25,867 nucleotides of DNA, taken from Mesotaenium endlicherianum. Lineage: Eukaryota > Streptophyta > Zygnematophyceae > Zygnematales > Mesotaeniaceae. The stretch is from assembly GCA_009602735.1 (NCBI GenBank), contig WELA01007312.1, positions 672-26,538 on the forward strand. Direction: 5' to 3'. Shown piece after piece: positions 17,898 through 25,867 of the stretch. The first letter of the stretch is position 1. Every line of letters starts with the position of its first letter. Position numbers and translations under genes: made by a program. The notes under the pieces are model-generated. The model worked only from the letters and a program-made list of their open reading frames with translations, did no database searches and was not told the DNA's origin.

Positions 17898-18590
17898 CAA
17901 CAATTTTTAGGTGTGGTCATAGATTCCAGAAGCATTTTTGTGGACAAAAGCAGGAAGGATAAGTTGCTGAGAACCATAGAAACACTAATAGATAAACAAA
18001 AGGAGCAAGGGAGTGTCTGGTGCAAACAGGTGGCTACTGTAGCTGGTCAAGTGATATCCACGAATTTAGCAGTGGGAGAATATGCTGAGATGTTTTCAAG
18101 GCCAACGTTTGGCTTGCTCAAGACTAAAGAAGATTGGCATAGCAGACTGATTCTCACTAACAATGTTAAAGAAGAACTGAGCTAATGGACAAAAAATTTG
18201 GCTGTGAGCATTGGTTATCCTATCAGGGAGCACAAGAGTCCGGACCATATGGTCTAATGCTGGTGTGACAAGGACAAGACAACAGGAAGGTTGCATTCCA
18301 ATATCAGGTATGAGCGTATGCAACCACATGATGAACATATATTGGAAGGACTGAGGAAGCTCTAGAGGATACTCTGTTGAGTGCATTGATCAGAGTCTGG
18401 GAAGGAGCTTTTTAGAGGACAACATGTTAGTATCAGGACTGATTCAAAAGAGGTAGTAAAGCCGATAAGGCAAGGAGGAGCAGAGGTGGAGGACCGGCAA
18501 TGTCTTTGCATGATGTTCTTCAAATACATAAGCCAGACTGGAATCACATTTGATATTGAGTGGATGCCTATGGATATGAAGTAGAGGTTG
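17898..18590 (+). pseudogene. DIRS-type RT C-terminal part and RNase H, decayed
   Basis: The frame from 17898 gives QFLGVVIDSRSIFVDKSRKD, then the KEQGSVWCKQVATVAGQVIS region and MFSRPTFGLL, the RT thumb and connection typical of DIRS and related tyrosine-recombinase elements. RNase H follows in degraded form, with RTDSKEVVKPIRQGG (Asp codon 18441-18443) and FDIEWMPMDMK. The frame is interrupted by TAA at 18183 and 18255, TAG at 18363, TGA at 18378 and TAG at 18582, plus at least one frameshift between 18380 and 18420. The first RNase H acidic motif is not visible. Confidence 0.75.
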
Positions 18591-19121
18591 GCCTATTCGA
18601 TGAACAGCAAGGAAGAAGATGACTATAGCTTGACAAAGGCTGCATTTCAAATGGTGGAGGCCAAGTTTGGCCCTCATTCAGTTGAAAGGTTTGCTTCTCC
18701 TGCGAATAAGCAAGTGGCCAGGTTCAATGCAAAACTCCCCTATCAAAGAGCTGAAGCTGTGAACTACTTTACAGCTGATTGGTCTGCAGAAAATAACTCT
18801 GCTTTCCCTGCCCCCCAGCTAGTCCCTCAGGTGCTAGAACATGTTAGAAAATACAAAGTTGTATGTACTGTCATTACTTCTATGTGGCATACAGCATGTT
18901 GGTGGCCTAAGCTCATGAGGCGGATGCATATACCAAGTCCTGAGAAGGAGGGTCTCTACATCTGGATTCCAAAAATAGTGGATTCTTTATATTTAGGATA
19001 CTGCATGGAGACACTAGTGCCTGGAACTGACAAGTTTGCTTTTGGTCAAAAAGGAATCCCTTTATGTGAAATCCAGGCAATAAGACTGGATGGCAAATGT
19101 TGTGAGCAGTTGGCATCATAG
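18585..19121 (+). CDS. DIRS-type RNase H C-terminal extension
   Basis: An open frame follows the TAG at 18582 and carries the hallmark tail of DIRS RNase H: DDYSLTKAAFQMVEAKFGPH, then VERFASPANKQVARFNAKLP, DWSAENNSAFPAPQLVPQVL and TACWWPKL. These blocks (Asp-Trp/Tyr start, DRFAS-like box, FDW-like box, WWP end) are diagnostic of the DIRS lineage in my knowledge of the family. It ends at TAG 19119-19121, the likely true end of the RT/RNase H frame. The recombinase frame overlaps or abuts it in another frame. Intact over 178 codons, but part of a broken gene. Confidence 0.8.
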   Translation, partial: RLAYSMNSKEEDDYSLTKAAFQMVEAKFGPHSVERFASPANKQVARFNAKLPYQRAEAVNYFTADWSAENNSAFPAPQLVPQVLEHVRKYKVVCTVITSMWHTACWWPKLMRRMHIPSPEKEGLYIWIPKIVDSLYLGYCMETLVPGTDKFAFGQKGIPLCEIQAIRLDGKCCEQLAS

Positions 19122-20145
19122 CAAGGTGCCCTGAGCTTCAGGCCCTGCAGAAGGATAGGTGGGAGGCAGTGATGAGAAGCAGAGTCAGCAAATCCATCAA
19201 GACATATGACACATACTGGTATGATTTCCAGAAGTTTCGTGAGAAAACAATCTCAGAGATTTGCCAGCTGGTTGAAGTTTGTGCTATATACCTGACCTCT
19301 TTACTTAAGCAGAAAATTTCTCGGCAAAGGTATTGTCTTACTAGTGCTGCAATCTATACTGCACACAGTATTATAGGCCAGTCCAGTTCTACTGATGACC
19401 TTGCTATCAAGAGCCTGAAAGATACAGCTAGCAGGGAGCTGCCTAGGCCTAACAATGAAAAGCAACCATTTGCACTGGAGAAAATTGTTGAGATATTGAG
19501 CATTTTTGCTAGCACAAAGGCAGATAGCAGGTTAACTATGCAAGCTGCTACTCTCTTATTCATGTATCATGGGTTGCTTAGATACTCTGATATAAGCAGC
19601 ATCAGGCTGGAGGACATAAAGATTAAGGGAGAGGCCAGGATTGAGTCTGTAGAGCTCTTGATACCTAAGGCCAAGAATGATCAAAGGGAACTGAGTAGAA
19701 TAATCACACCTTTTTGGACTGGTAAGAAGTGGTGCCTTGTGGAGATGTTTTGTAGACTAATGCAGCAATTTCCTGACTATCAAGCAGTAGGGCCACTAAT
19801 ACAGACTGTGAATAATAAGGGAGGACTAATTGGCAATGCACCCACATATGCAACAGTTAGGAATTGGTGCATGAAGATGTTCACAGTTGTAGACTCGAGT
19901 AAAGAAAACTTTGGAACACACTCATTGAGAAAGAGTGCTGCCACTAACATGGGTATTGCAAGCAAAACATCAAGAATTTAAGAGGATGGAAGAGTGACCA
20001 GGCCAGAGAGATGTACATCATTGAGGCAGATGACAAAGCAAAGATAGCAGCTGAAGTGATATCCATCCTAGAATTGGGAGGGCCAGGACCTTATACACAA
20101 GTGCAAATTTTAGAGGCATTCAAAAAGAACAGGAAGCATAGGTAA
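19115..20145 (+). pseudogene. Tyrosine recombinase of DIRS type
   Basis: The frame is open upstream of the ATG at 19172 (as ELQALQKDRWEAVM), so the start is uncertain and may be near 19115. An N-terminal SAM-like DNA-binding region (KTYDTYWYDFQKFREKT, LTSAAIYTAHSIIG) precedes the catalytic domain. The box I Arg lies in LLRYSDISSIRLEDI (codon 19580-19582), a Lys-containing segment PKAKNDQRE follows, and box II is HSLRKSAATNMG (His 19919, Arg 19928). One extra base around 19965-19980 shifts the frame. The shifted frame then gives LRGWKSDQAREMYI with the nucleophile Tyr at 20014-20016 and ends at TAA 20143. All R-H-R-W-Y-type residues are visible. It would insert circular or linear cDNA by recombination without target-site duplication. 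Confidence 0.85.
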
Positions 20146-21099
20146 AAGCATGAGAAAATAGCTTGCAAAAACATAATTGTATAAGTTTCTGAATCGTACT
20201 TCCTAGCTTGCTTCTCTCTTGCCTACCTTGCTTTTCTTTTCTTTTCTGCCTTTCTCTTCTCCTGCCTGCCACCTCTATCCCTCCTAAATCTCCCCTTCCC
20301 TCAACTCCAGAATGTATGCTATTTTTGCAGCTGTACTATTCTTCTATCTCTTCCTACTTTAAATAATCAAGCGTGATTCTCACTTGAAATCTCTATTATG
20401 TATGTATGAATATGTAGATGCTATATATCTCAAATGTGGCTTATGAAAAGGAACCCCGACAATTGCGTAAGTAGGGCCACATCATTAGATGACAAGATAA
20501 CAACTGCGTGTGAGGGATTGGGAACTTGGAAGGTTCCAAAATTTAAGGATGGACTAATTTTGCGCGGACGTTTTAATCCGTTGAAACGGGTTTTCGACCT
20601 TGGTTGACTCGGAAATGGTATTTTTTGCCCGTTCAAACAACTTTCATGTCAGAAAACGTTCAGGGAGGTAAAAGAAAAATCTAGAGTGCTCTGTAGTATG
20701 AATCGCGACGTACATCTATGTTGTACGGGACGTGTGTGTGTATGGTATGGCTACCTAACACTGGCTCAACGAAACCCATGTCATTTGTGTCTTTCAGTGC
20801 CCATGCCATCTGGAGTAGTACGAGACTACAAATACATGTTGGAATATTGAGGGTAAATTGTCAAAATAGGCCAGAATGTTTCAGAATGAAGGAAAGCTAA
20901 ACCTCAACGTAGTACAATGGAGTTCCTTCTTTGTTGTTGTCCTTATTTGTCCACCGGAGAGGTGACTCGTGGGTGGCTGCAGGCTCAGGTGGATTAGCGA
21001 TAGTGCTGATATCTCAATCAGAGTCTTCTCCACTAACCCCTTCGTAGTAAGGCTAATAAGAGACCCCACTAACAGTAGGCATACGCTGAAGATTCGAAT
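20146..21099. other. Non-coding stretch after recombinase
   Basis: A pyrimidine-rich tract at about 20206-20300 follows the recombinase. I see no copy of the 735-bp terminal repeat in either orientation here. Small frames at 20430-20636, 20718-20900 and 20881-21069 have no recognisable domain. The element's right end is probably in or beyond this region but cannot be placed. Confidence 0.4.
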
Positions 21100-21450
21100 T
21101 GCTTGCAGGCAAAAAGAGATCTTTTAGAAGTAAGGTGTGTGTACTCTCCAGATTGAGCACCTCAAGACTGTAAATTAGTAGGAAAACAACTGATGAGGTA
21201 TGGCCCAAAGATCACTAGAAGCACATCACGATATTCAAGAGGAGTCCTATGGCAAGGGTTCAAGCTGTGACTTTGCTCACCACTTCTGAAATTCTTCAAG
21301 TGACTGGAAGCCAAGAGGGCTTGCTCTTCACAAGGGAGAAACTAAGTGGTCCTGAAAACACCCGAGGTAAAAGTGTAAGCTTTACTGATAATTCTATTTC
21401 TTACAAATGGCATAATGGACTTTTAAAAGATGTCACATATTCTTTGTAGT
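21100..21450 (+). repeat. Left arm of long imperfect inverted repeat
   Basis: This arm pairs with 21806-22140 on the opposite strand. Matching landmarks are GAGCACCTCAAGACTG, GCAAGGGTTCAAGCTGTGAC, TTGCTCACCACTTCTGAA, GGCTTGCTC and GGACTTTTAAAAGAT. Each has a near-identical reverse complement in the right arm. The open frame at 21249-21449 is part of the arm and is not called. Confidence 0.7.
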
Positions 21451-21805
21451 ATAAGGAGGTTGCCGTAGCATGATATTGATATGGATAGTATGGAGCATCC
21501 TTTGCTTGATATTAAAGACATATGTTACTTGGTAGTTGCAGTAACTACGGCTAGAGGAAGCCGATCTACTTTTGAGGCACTATCTAGGTAGCATTGGTCA
21601 AGGCAAGCTCTGCCAATGAGGAGCACTTGGCATATTCTTGTATCTAGTATTTGATTGATTTGTATTATGCCTAGCATATATTAGTGCTAGAACATCCTTT
21701 ACACACATTTGTGGACATAGGAGAGGCCTCCTGGAGGGACCTCATGCATTGAACTTGCGCCTGACCCGCCGGCTTTGCAAGAGTATAAAGCACTACAATG
21801 CCCCG

Positions 21806-22140
21806 AGTGAGGATCTTTTAGAAGTCCTTCATGGCAAGTTGTAAGTGACAAAATTATGAGTAAAGTTGACACTTGTATTTCTTGTGTTTTCAAGGCCACT
21901 AGTCTCTCTTGTGAGGAGCAAGCCAACCTCTCCTAGGCTGGTTTCCAATCTCTTGAAGAACTTCACAAGTGTTGAGCAAAGTCGCAGCTTAAACCCTTGC
22001 TTAGGAATACTCCTTCAACGATCTATTAAGCCTTACTTCATTAGCTGTTCTCTTTCCAATTTTCCGTCTTGAAGTGCTCACTCTGATAAGTACAAACTCC
22101 TTCATGAAAATATTCGACGCTTGCCTCCTTTTTTGGCTAC
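21806..22140 (-). repeat. Right arm of long imperfect inverted repeat
   Basis: The reverse complement matches the left arm at 21100-21450, with roughly three quarters or more of bases shared by eye in the best 200 bp. The arms are separated by about 355 bp that show no gene. A minus-strand frame at 21699-21926 belongs to the repeat. Confidence 0.7.
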
Positions 22141-22974
22141 AAAGCCATGTATGATAGACTCCATTGCAGCAAAGCCTGTGACTTGTCTTGTATTGCTTAT
22201 GCCGCTTATGCACGCTCGAGCTCTTGAAGCACGACATCTGCTTTACATGTGCCGTAAGTAGATTCATGATAAACTAAGATTCATGGGTACTTTATGTAGA
22301 TCTAGCAAAGTTGATACATGAAAGGGTAATTTTACGTAGATTTACATGTGTTGCACGCAATTTCGTTATAAATTGGAAGTTAATACGTACTCCACAAAAA
22401 TGTGTAGACATAGAATCGTAGTCCTCCCTTTCAACACTACTATCGATGATGGTCGATATTGGTCGAGACTCAATACCCACTCTTCGTCAACTTGCTATTT
22501 GACCCAATTCTGGCCCGCCCACCTTCTACTTCAAGTTACGATGACAGGTACTCGTTAATTTGCTAAAACAACGCTAGGGGCGATTTGTTTTATCCTATTC
22601 CATCTAGCTAAGCCTGGGCCTCTTAAGCATGACATAAATCTCTCTCAAGGCAAAGTGCATCTCTCACCTTTCCATTACACGGAACATTTTAGACCAAAAG
22701 ATTGTGGAATGGATGTACTACGTGTTGAAGGGTGACATGCATTATATAGCACATCAGGAAGTAACCTTACATTTCAAATATAGAATGAAGAGCTCGGTAA
22801 GTGCAACATAGATAAGAGCCTTGATGTAAAAAGGCCGTTATTAAGCCTACTAGTATCCTTGCGCAGAGAAAGAAGCACGCTCTATGCACAGCAGGCGTCA
22901 TATGCGAAGTCCGCTTGCTCTTCTACATGACCAACGGGACCAATGTGACTTATTTACTCAAGACAGCATCATCA
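22141..22974. other. Spacer without recognisable gene
   Basis: No domain or splice pattern is visible in this AT-rich stretch. It ends where GC content rises sharply at about 22,960, at the 3' end of the coiled-coil gene. Confidence 0.45.
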
Positions 22975-23142
22975 TCACTTGGAGGCCCCAGGGGCAAGCC
23001 AGCCCCAAACACCGGGGGTGCCCTTCTGAGCTGCAGCAGCGGCGGCCTCGTCGATGGCAGCCTTTTGACGCCGTAGCAACTCCAGCTCGTGCTCCAGGGC
23101 ATCCATGGTCTGCAGCCGCTGCCGAAGCTCTGCCACTTCAAC
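22975..23142 (-). CDS. Coiled-coil gene terminal exon
   Basis: After a GCCGCAG acceptor the exon encodes VEVAELRQRLQTMDALEHEL, continues to LLRRQKAAIDEAAAAAAQKG, and closes TPGVWGWLAPGASK with TGA at 22977-22975. The Trp-containing tail breaks the helix. Confidence 0.7.
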   Translation of the reverse strand, partial: VEVAELRQRLQTMDALEHELELLRRQKAAIDEAAAAAAQKGTPGVWGWLAPGASK

Positions 23143-25776
23143 CTGCGGCGACGACGAGCGCCCCAATCCGTGAGACGAGCGTACGCGCATACCTGGCCAT
23201 AAGCCTCAAGCCTGCCTGCTATGCTGCACCCCTCATCGAACCCCACAACCCAACCTACAGAGGCGTGCTTCTCTCCAAGACCCGCATTCAGCAGCTACAA
23301 TGGGAGGGAGGGAGGGAGGGGGAAAATAGGGAAGGGCAAAGGGCGAGAGGGGGGAAAGAAGAGAAGAGCACGCAGGGACGCCGTACCTCGAGCCGGAAGC
23401 AGCGTGCTTGTTCGCTGGCCAAGGAGCCTCGCGCGGACAAGAGCTCCTGCACAGAGAGAGCGAGCGCCCCGCCGCAGAGACAAAGTTCCCCCCGTCTGCC
23501 GATGAGCAGGTCGCATAGCAACACAACCTGGACTGCATGCACGCTGCTGGCTAGCTACAGCTTGTGGCCGCCGCCTGCTCCCTGCAGAGGCGAGGCTACC
23601 TCTCTTAGCCACCGAGGGGGTGAGCTTATCTGAGCTCGTCTGCGCACTCTTAGCCCACACACTGGCCAGGATGGGACCCCTTGCAAATATGGGAGGGCCT
23701 GCAGAGCAGCATTGAGTAGGTGCCGCTTTGCAGTCAGCTATGAGGGGCGACCTGCCCACCCATCTGGTGAGTTCCGCTGTCCTTCTCCCTCCTCTGGGGC
23801 CCGAAAGGAGCGTGGTAGTGCGCGAGAAAGACTCCATCCTACACGCCAGCACATCAGGCTTCGCTTGCAGGCACGAGGGCAACGGCAGCGTCGTCAGGCT
23901 CCAGGCAATTGACCTGCCCTGTCAGAGGGAGGAATGCGGGGCGGGTGCACCGCGGGCATATGCACGAAACCCACAGGTGAGGCAAGCTGCCGGAGGAACG
24001 AGCTGGGGGCCGCCCAGGAGGGGTGGGGGTGGGGGGGGAGCTCCGCAATGTATATGCATGGGCACCACATGCACACGCACAGGCCCTGTAACTCGTAACA
24101 AAGTGGAGCGAGGTGCCCTGTGCACAGGCACCGTGGGCCTACACATGGAGCGCACACCACGGGGCCTGCACGGGAGAAGAACGGGGCGGCGGCGGCGTGC
24201 ACCTGCTGCGTGTCGGCGAGCGACGCCTTGACGGTGCTGTAGTCGCGCTGCAGCTTCGTGAGCTCCGCGTCCTCCTGCACCCGGGCCACCATGTTCTGTG
24301 CGTCCTCGAGCGCCACGCGCGCGTCCGCCAGGTCCTTGCGCAGCCGGCTGGCCTCCGCCTGTGCGCCGCTCGCCTGCACCTGCGCGTTCACCGCCGCGGC
24401 CTCCGCGTCGCGAGTCTCCTCCTCCGCCACCTGCTTCGACCGCAGCGCCGCCGCCAGCTTCTCCTTCAGGTCCTCCGCCTCCTTCTTCGCCTGCTCACAC
24501 GCGCGCACATGCGGCCACATGCACGCACGTCAGAGCTCTAGCCTGGATAACATGTGCCAAGTGTCACATGCCGGATAGTCAGCAGCAAAATGCGGAGCCT
24601 CGAGAGCCCTGCTGATGGAGGAAAGCGTGGAGCTTGAACCTCCACCTCAATAAAGAACTAGAAGGTTTTGGGCAGCTAAGCCTGCTGAATGAGAACATGT
24701 GCGACCCAACCCAACCAATTGCTTGTTTCTGCAAAGGTTCTGAAAGGGGGCCAGATATATGATAATTTGAAATGTTCAGCGGACAAAAGGCGTTCCCTTG
24801 TAGTTGCACCACAAAGTGGCCACGTGCTGTACACATCACGCGTTGTATGCCAGCCAGTCAGCATGCTCATTAATGGATCAACGAGGTTGCTAAATATTTG
24901 CCAGAGTCCAGGACAGTCACCAGCGCATGCCAGGCTGGCCGCGCACCTTCTGTTTCATCACATTCATTGAGTTTAGTGACCCAGCTGAGCCTGATACCCT
25001 GCAACTTGGGTCCGCACAATACACTGGCACAGCTTACTACCAAGCGCTCCAAAACGTCAACGCCAATCACAGAAGAGAGGAAGACATGGACACCTCGCCA
25101 ACCTGGGAGAGAGCTTCTCTTGAGCCGATGTGATGTGATGTTAGAGATGGCCAGGACAAGAGCGTGATGGGGCTTGACACTCTTTGGAGTACCAGCTGCG
25201 AAGCATACAGGCAGGCGGCAGGCAGAGGAAAGCAATACCTTGCCGACGGCAGCCCACGCATCCGCCTTGGCCTGTTGCACACCACACAGCATCACCAAGG
25301 AAGGCAAGCAAGCACCCCGTTCAGGCTGGCTGTGACGGCAAAGAAGCAGGAAGCCCGCTGGTGACAACAACTGGCTTTGCAAGCACTTTCTTTGCACAGC
25401 ACAAACGACGGCAGAGCACCAAATCAGGCACACGCTAGCTTCATGGGCTCCTGCCCCGCTGACGAGCTCAACACTGAAGCCTTGAGTTTCGTCCGCCCTG
25501 ATCCCCCCCTGAGCCCATCACTGGCTGCACCACTGCACTCCGATGCAAGCTCCATGAGATTGCTGTCCACTTGCTGGCGCAGCAAGGGCTCAAGACGCTC
25601 TGATGTTCTCACCAGATGTGGCACTGGACAGCCTGACCCCATTGGCTGTGGTTTGGAGCAGTCGAATTCCAATGGCCGCGCATACGGACACGGCTCTGAG
25701 CCCAGCAAGCCCGGAGAGCAAGGGTGGATGGGAGGCTAGTCACCTTGGCAGCCGCGTACTCCGCTTCTGCTCTCGC
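22975..25776 (-). CDS. Coiled-coil protein gene, 3' part, five exons visible
   Basis: On the minus strand five exons with GT..AG borders, all in phase 0, give one continuous 193-codon C-terminus: 25776-25744, 25271-25239, 24490-24203, 23446-23387 and 23142-22975. The product is rich in Ala, Glu, Arg, Leu and Gln, with a heptad or 11-residue pattern throughout (KKEAEDLKEKL, SRLRKDLADARVALEDAQ, VEVAELRQRLQTMDALEHEL) and a short Gly/Trp tail (GVWGWLAPGASK) before TGA. Introns are about 472, 748, 756 and 244 bp. The 5' end lies beyond the window. All exons are free of stops and GC-rich, so this is probably a live host gene. I cannot name the family; a structural or organelle-associated coiled-coil protein is a guess. 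No expression evidence is available. Confidence 0.7.
23301..23322 (+). other. G-run tract in intron of coiled-coil gene
   Basis: Five runs of three or more G are separated by single A bases (GGGAGGGAGGGAGGGAGGGG type), a pattern able to form a G-quadruplex. It lies in the 23143-23386 intron, on the strand complementary to the transcript. A second G-rich tract is at 24015-24041 in the next intron. Confidence 0.6.
23387..23446 (-). CDS. Coiled-coil gene exon (20 codons)
   Basis: The exon encodes ELLSARGSLASEQARCFRLE between CTCTGTGCAG and GAG|GTACGG. Joining it on both sides keeps the heptad pattern unbroken (ADTQQ-ELLSAR and CFRLE-VEVAEL). Confidence 0.65.
24203..24490 (-). CDS. Coiled-coil gene main exon (96 codons)
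   Basis: This fully open 288-nt exon opens after a GTGTGAGCAG acceptor and ends CAG|GTGCAC. It runs from AKKEAEDLKEKL to KASLADTQQ and contains no Pro, as expected for a long helix. All its Gln codons are CAG. Confidence 0.75.
25239..25271 (-). CDS. Coiled-coil gene micro-exon (33 nt)
   Basis: The exon encodes AKADAWAAVGK, bounded by a GTGCAACAG acceptor and an AAG|GTATTG donor. It has the same length, phase and A-[RK]-A start as the exon at 25744-25776, and the next exon also opens AKKEAED. Confidence 0.55.
25744..25776 (-). CDS. Coiled-coil gene micro-exon (33 nt)
   Basis: The exon encodes ARAEAEYAAAK between a GGCAG acceptor (25777-25781) and an AAG|GTGACT donor. The (GA)n tract just upstream reads as (CT)n on this strand and would serve as an unusually long polypyrimidine tract. 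Confidence 0.55.
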
Positions 25777-25781
25777 CTGCC

Positions 25782-25783
<2 letters not shown>

Positions 25784-25867
<84 letters not shown>
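25784..25867 (+). repeat. (GA)n microsatellite at window end
   Basis: About 40 perfect GA units run to the end of the window. Confidence 0.95.

Larger units (their letters stand above)
14857..20145 (+). mobile_element. Retroelement with Ty3-like Gag-PR and DIRS-like RT/RNase H/tyrosine recombinase
   Basis: From left to right this holds an LTR-like repeat, a primer-site-like TGG, a Gag frame with zinc knuckle, a retropepsin-like domain, a Ty3-type PR-RT linker, the last part of a DIRS-type RT, DIRS-type RNase H with its characteristic C-terminal extension, and a tyrosine recombinase. All are on the plus strand and in retroelement order. DIRS elements normally use a tyrosine recombinase in place of integrase and are not known to encode an aspartic protease. 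Either this is a chimeric element family, or a deletion fused a Ty3 5' half with a DIRS 3' half near 17850. Most of the RT palm and fingers is missing. No right-hand terminal repeat was found. Frameshifts and stops show that this copy is inactive. Confidence 0.7.

Noticed and set aside
20206..20300. Pyrimidine-rich tract as a polypurine tract or right end of the retroelement
   Set aside because: It is pyrimidine-rich on the coding strand, the wrong strand for a normal polypurine tract, and no terminal repeat follows.
22884..23633. 249-codon plus-strand frame with Arg/Pro/Ala-rich content
   Set aside because: It is antisense to two confident exons and has no domain, as expected for a shadow of GC-rich coding DNA.
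23233..23882. Long minus-strand frames (195, 101 and 84 codons) across introns of the coiled-coil gene
   Set aside because: GC-rich DNA gives long open frames by chance. They overlap in three frames, and only the short segment 23387-23446 fits the splice pattern.
23854..24048. Possible extra exon of the coiled-coil gene reading VNCLEPDDAAVALVPASEA
   Set aside because: It ends in TGA without a donor in the right phase, and the coiled coil joins better directly from 24203 to 23446.

Overview
Overview. The window is a repeat-rich nuclear region from a plant-like genome (green lineage). The evidence is a Ty3/Gypsy element with a plant-type initiator-Met tRNA primer site, a hAT transposase of the kind common in plants, and canonical GT..AG introns. 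A tyrosine-recombinase (DIRS-type) retroelement is also present. Such elements are known from green algae and are, to my knowledge, not typical of seed plants, so an alga or a seedless plant is my best guess. The species cannot be named. One ambiguous base (5877) points to a draft assembly.

Layout. (1) 1-1140: two copies of an LTR-like terminal repeat joined head to head. (2) 1142-8370: a decayed hAT transposase gene whose reading frame can be followed across two introns. Its first intron (1308-6746) holds a minisatellite of 32-34 bp units, and a 3'-truncated Ty3/Gypsy element (1678-6165) sits inside that array. (3) 8371-14250: mostly AT-rich spacer, with minus-strand remnants of unrecognised genes (9817-10578, 11907-12559), short perfect hairpins and a diverged copy of the terminal repeat. 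(4) 14247-14796: a spliced minus-strand gene fragment that I do not recognise, lying next to a retroelement. (5) 14857-20145: the most unusual object. It has an LTR-like left end with a primer-site-like sequence, a Ty3-like Gag with zinc knuckle, a retropepsin-like domain and a Ty3-like linker, then runs into DIRS-type RT tail, RNase H and tyrosine recombinase. (6) 21100-22140: a long imperfect inverted repeat. (7) 22975-25776: a GC-rich minus-strand host-like gene, 3' part only, whose five recognisable exons encode one continuous Ala/Glu/Arg-rich coiled coil. A (GA)n tract closes the window.

How it fits together. The order of insertions in the first 8 kb can be read: the hAT gene came first, then the repeat array in its intron, then the Gypsy element within the array, which later lost its 3' part. 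The transposable-element genes carry frameshifts or stop codons and are probably dead. The coiled-coil exons at the right end are intact and are the best candidate for an active host gene.
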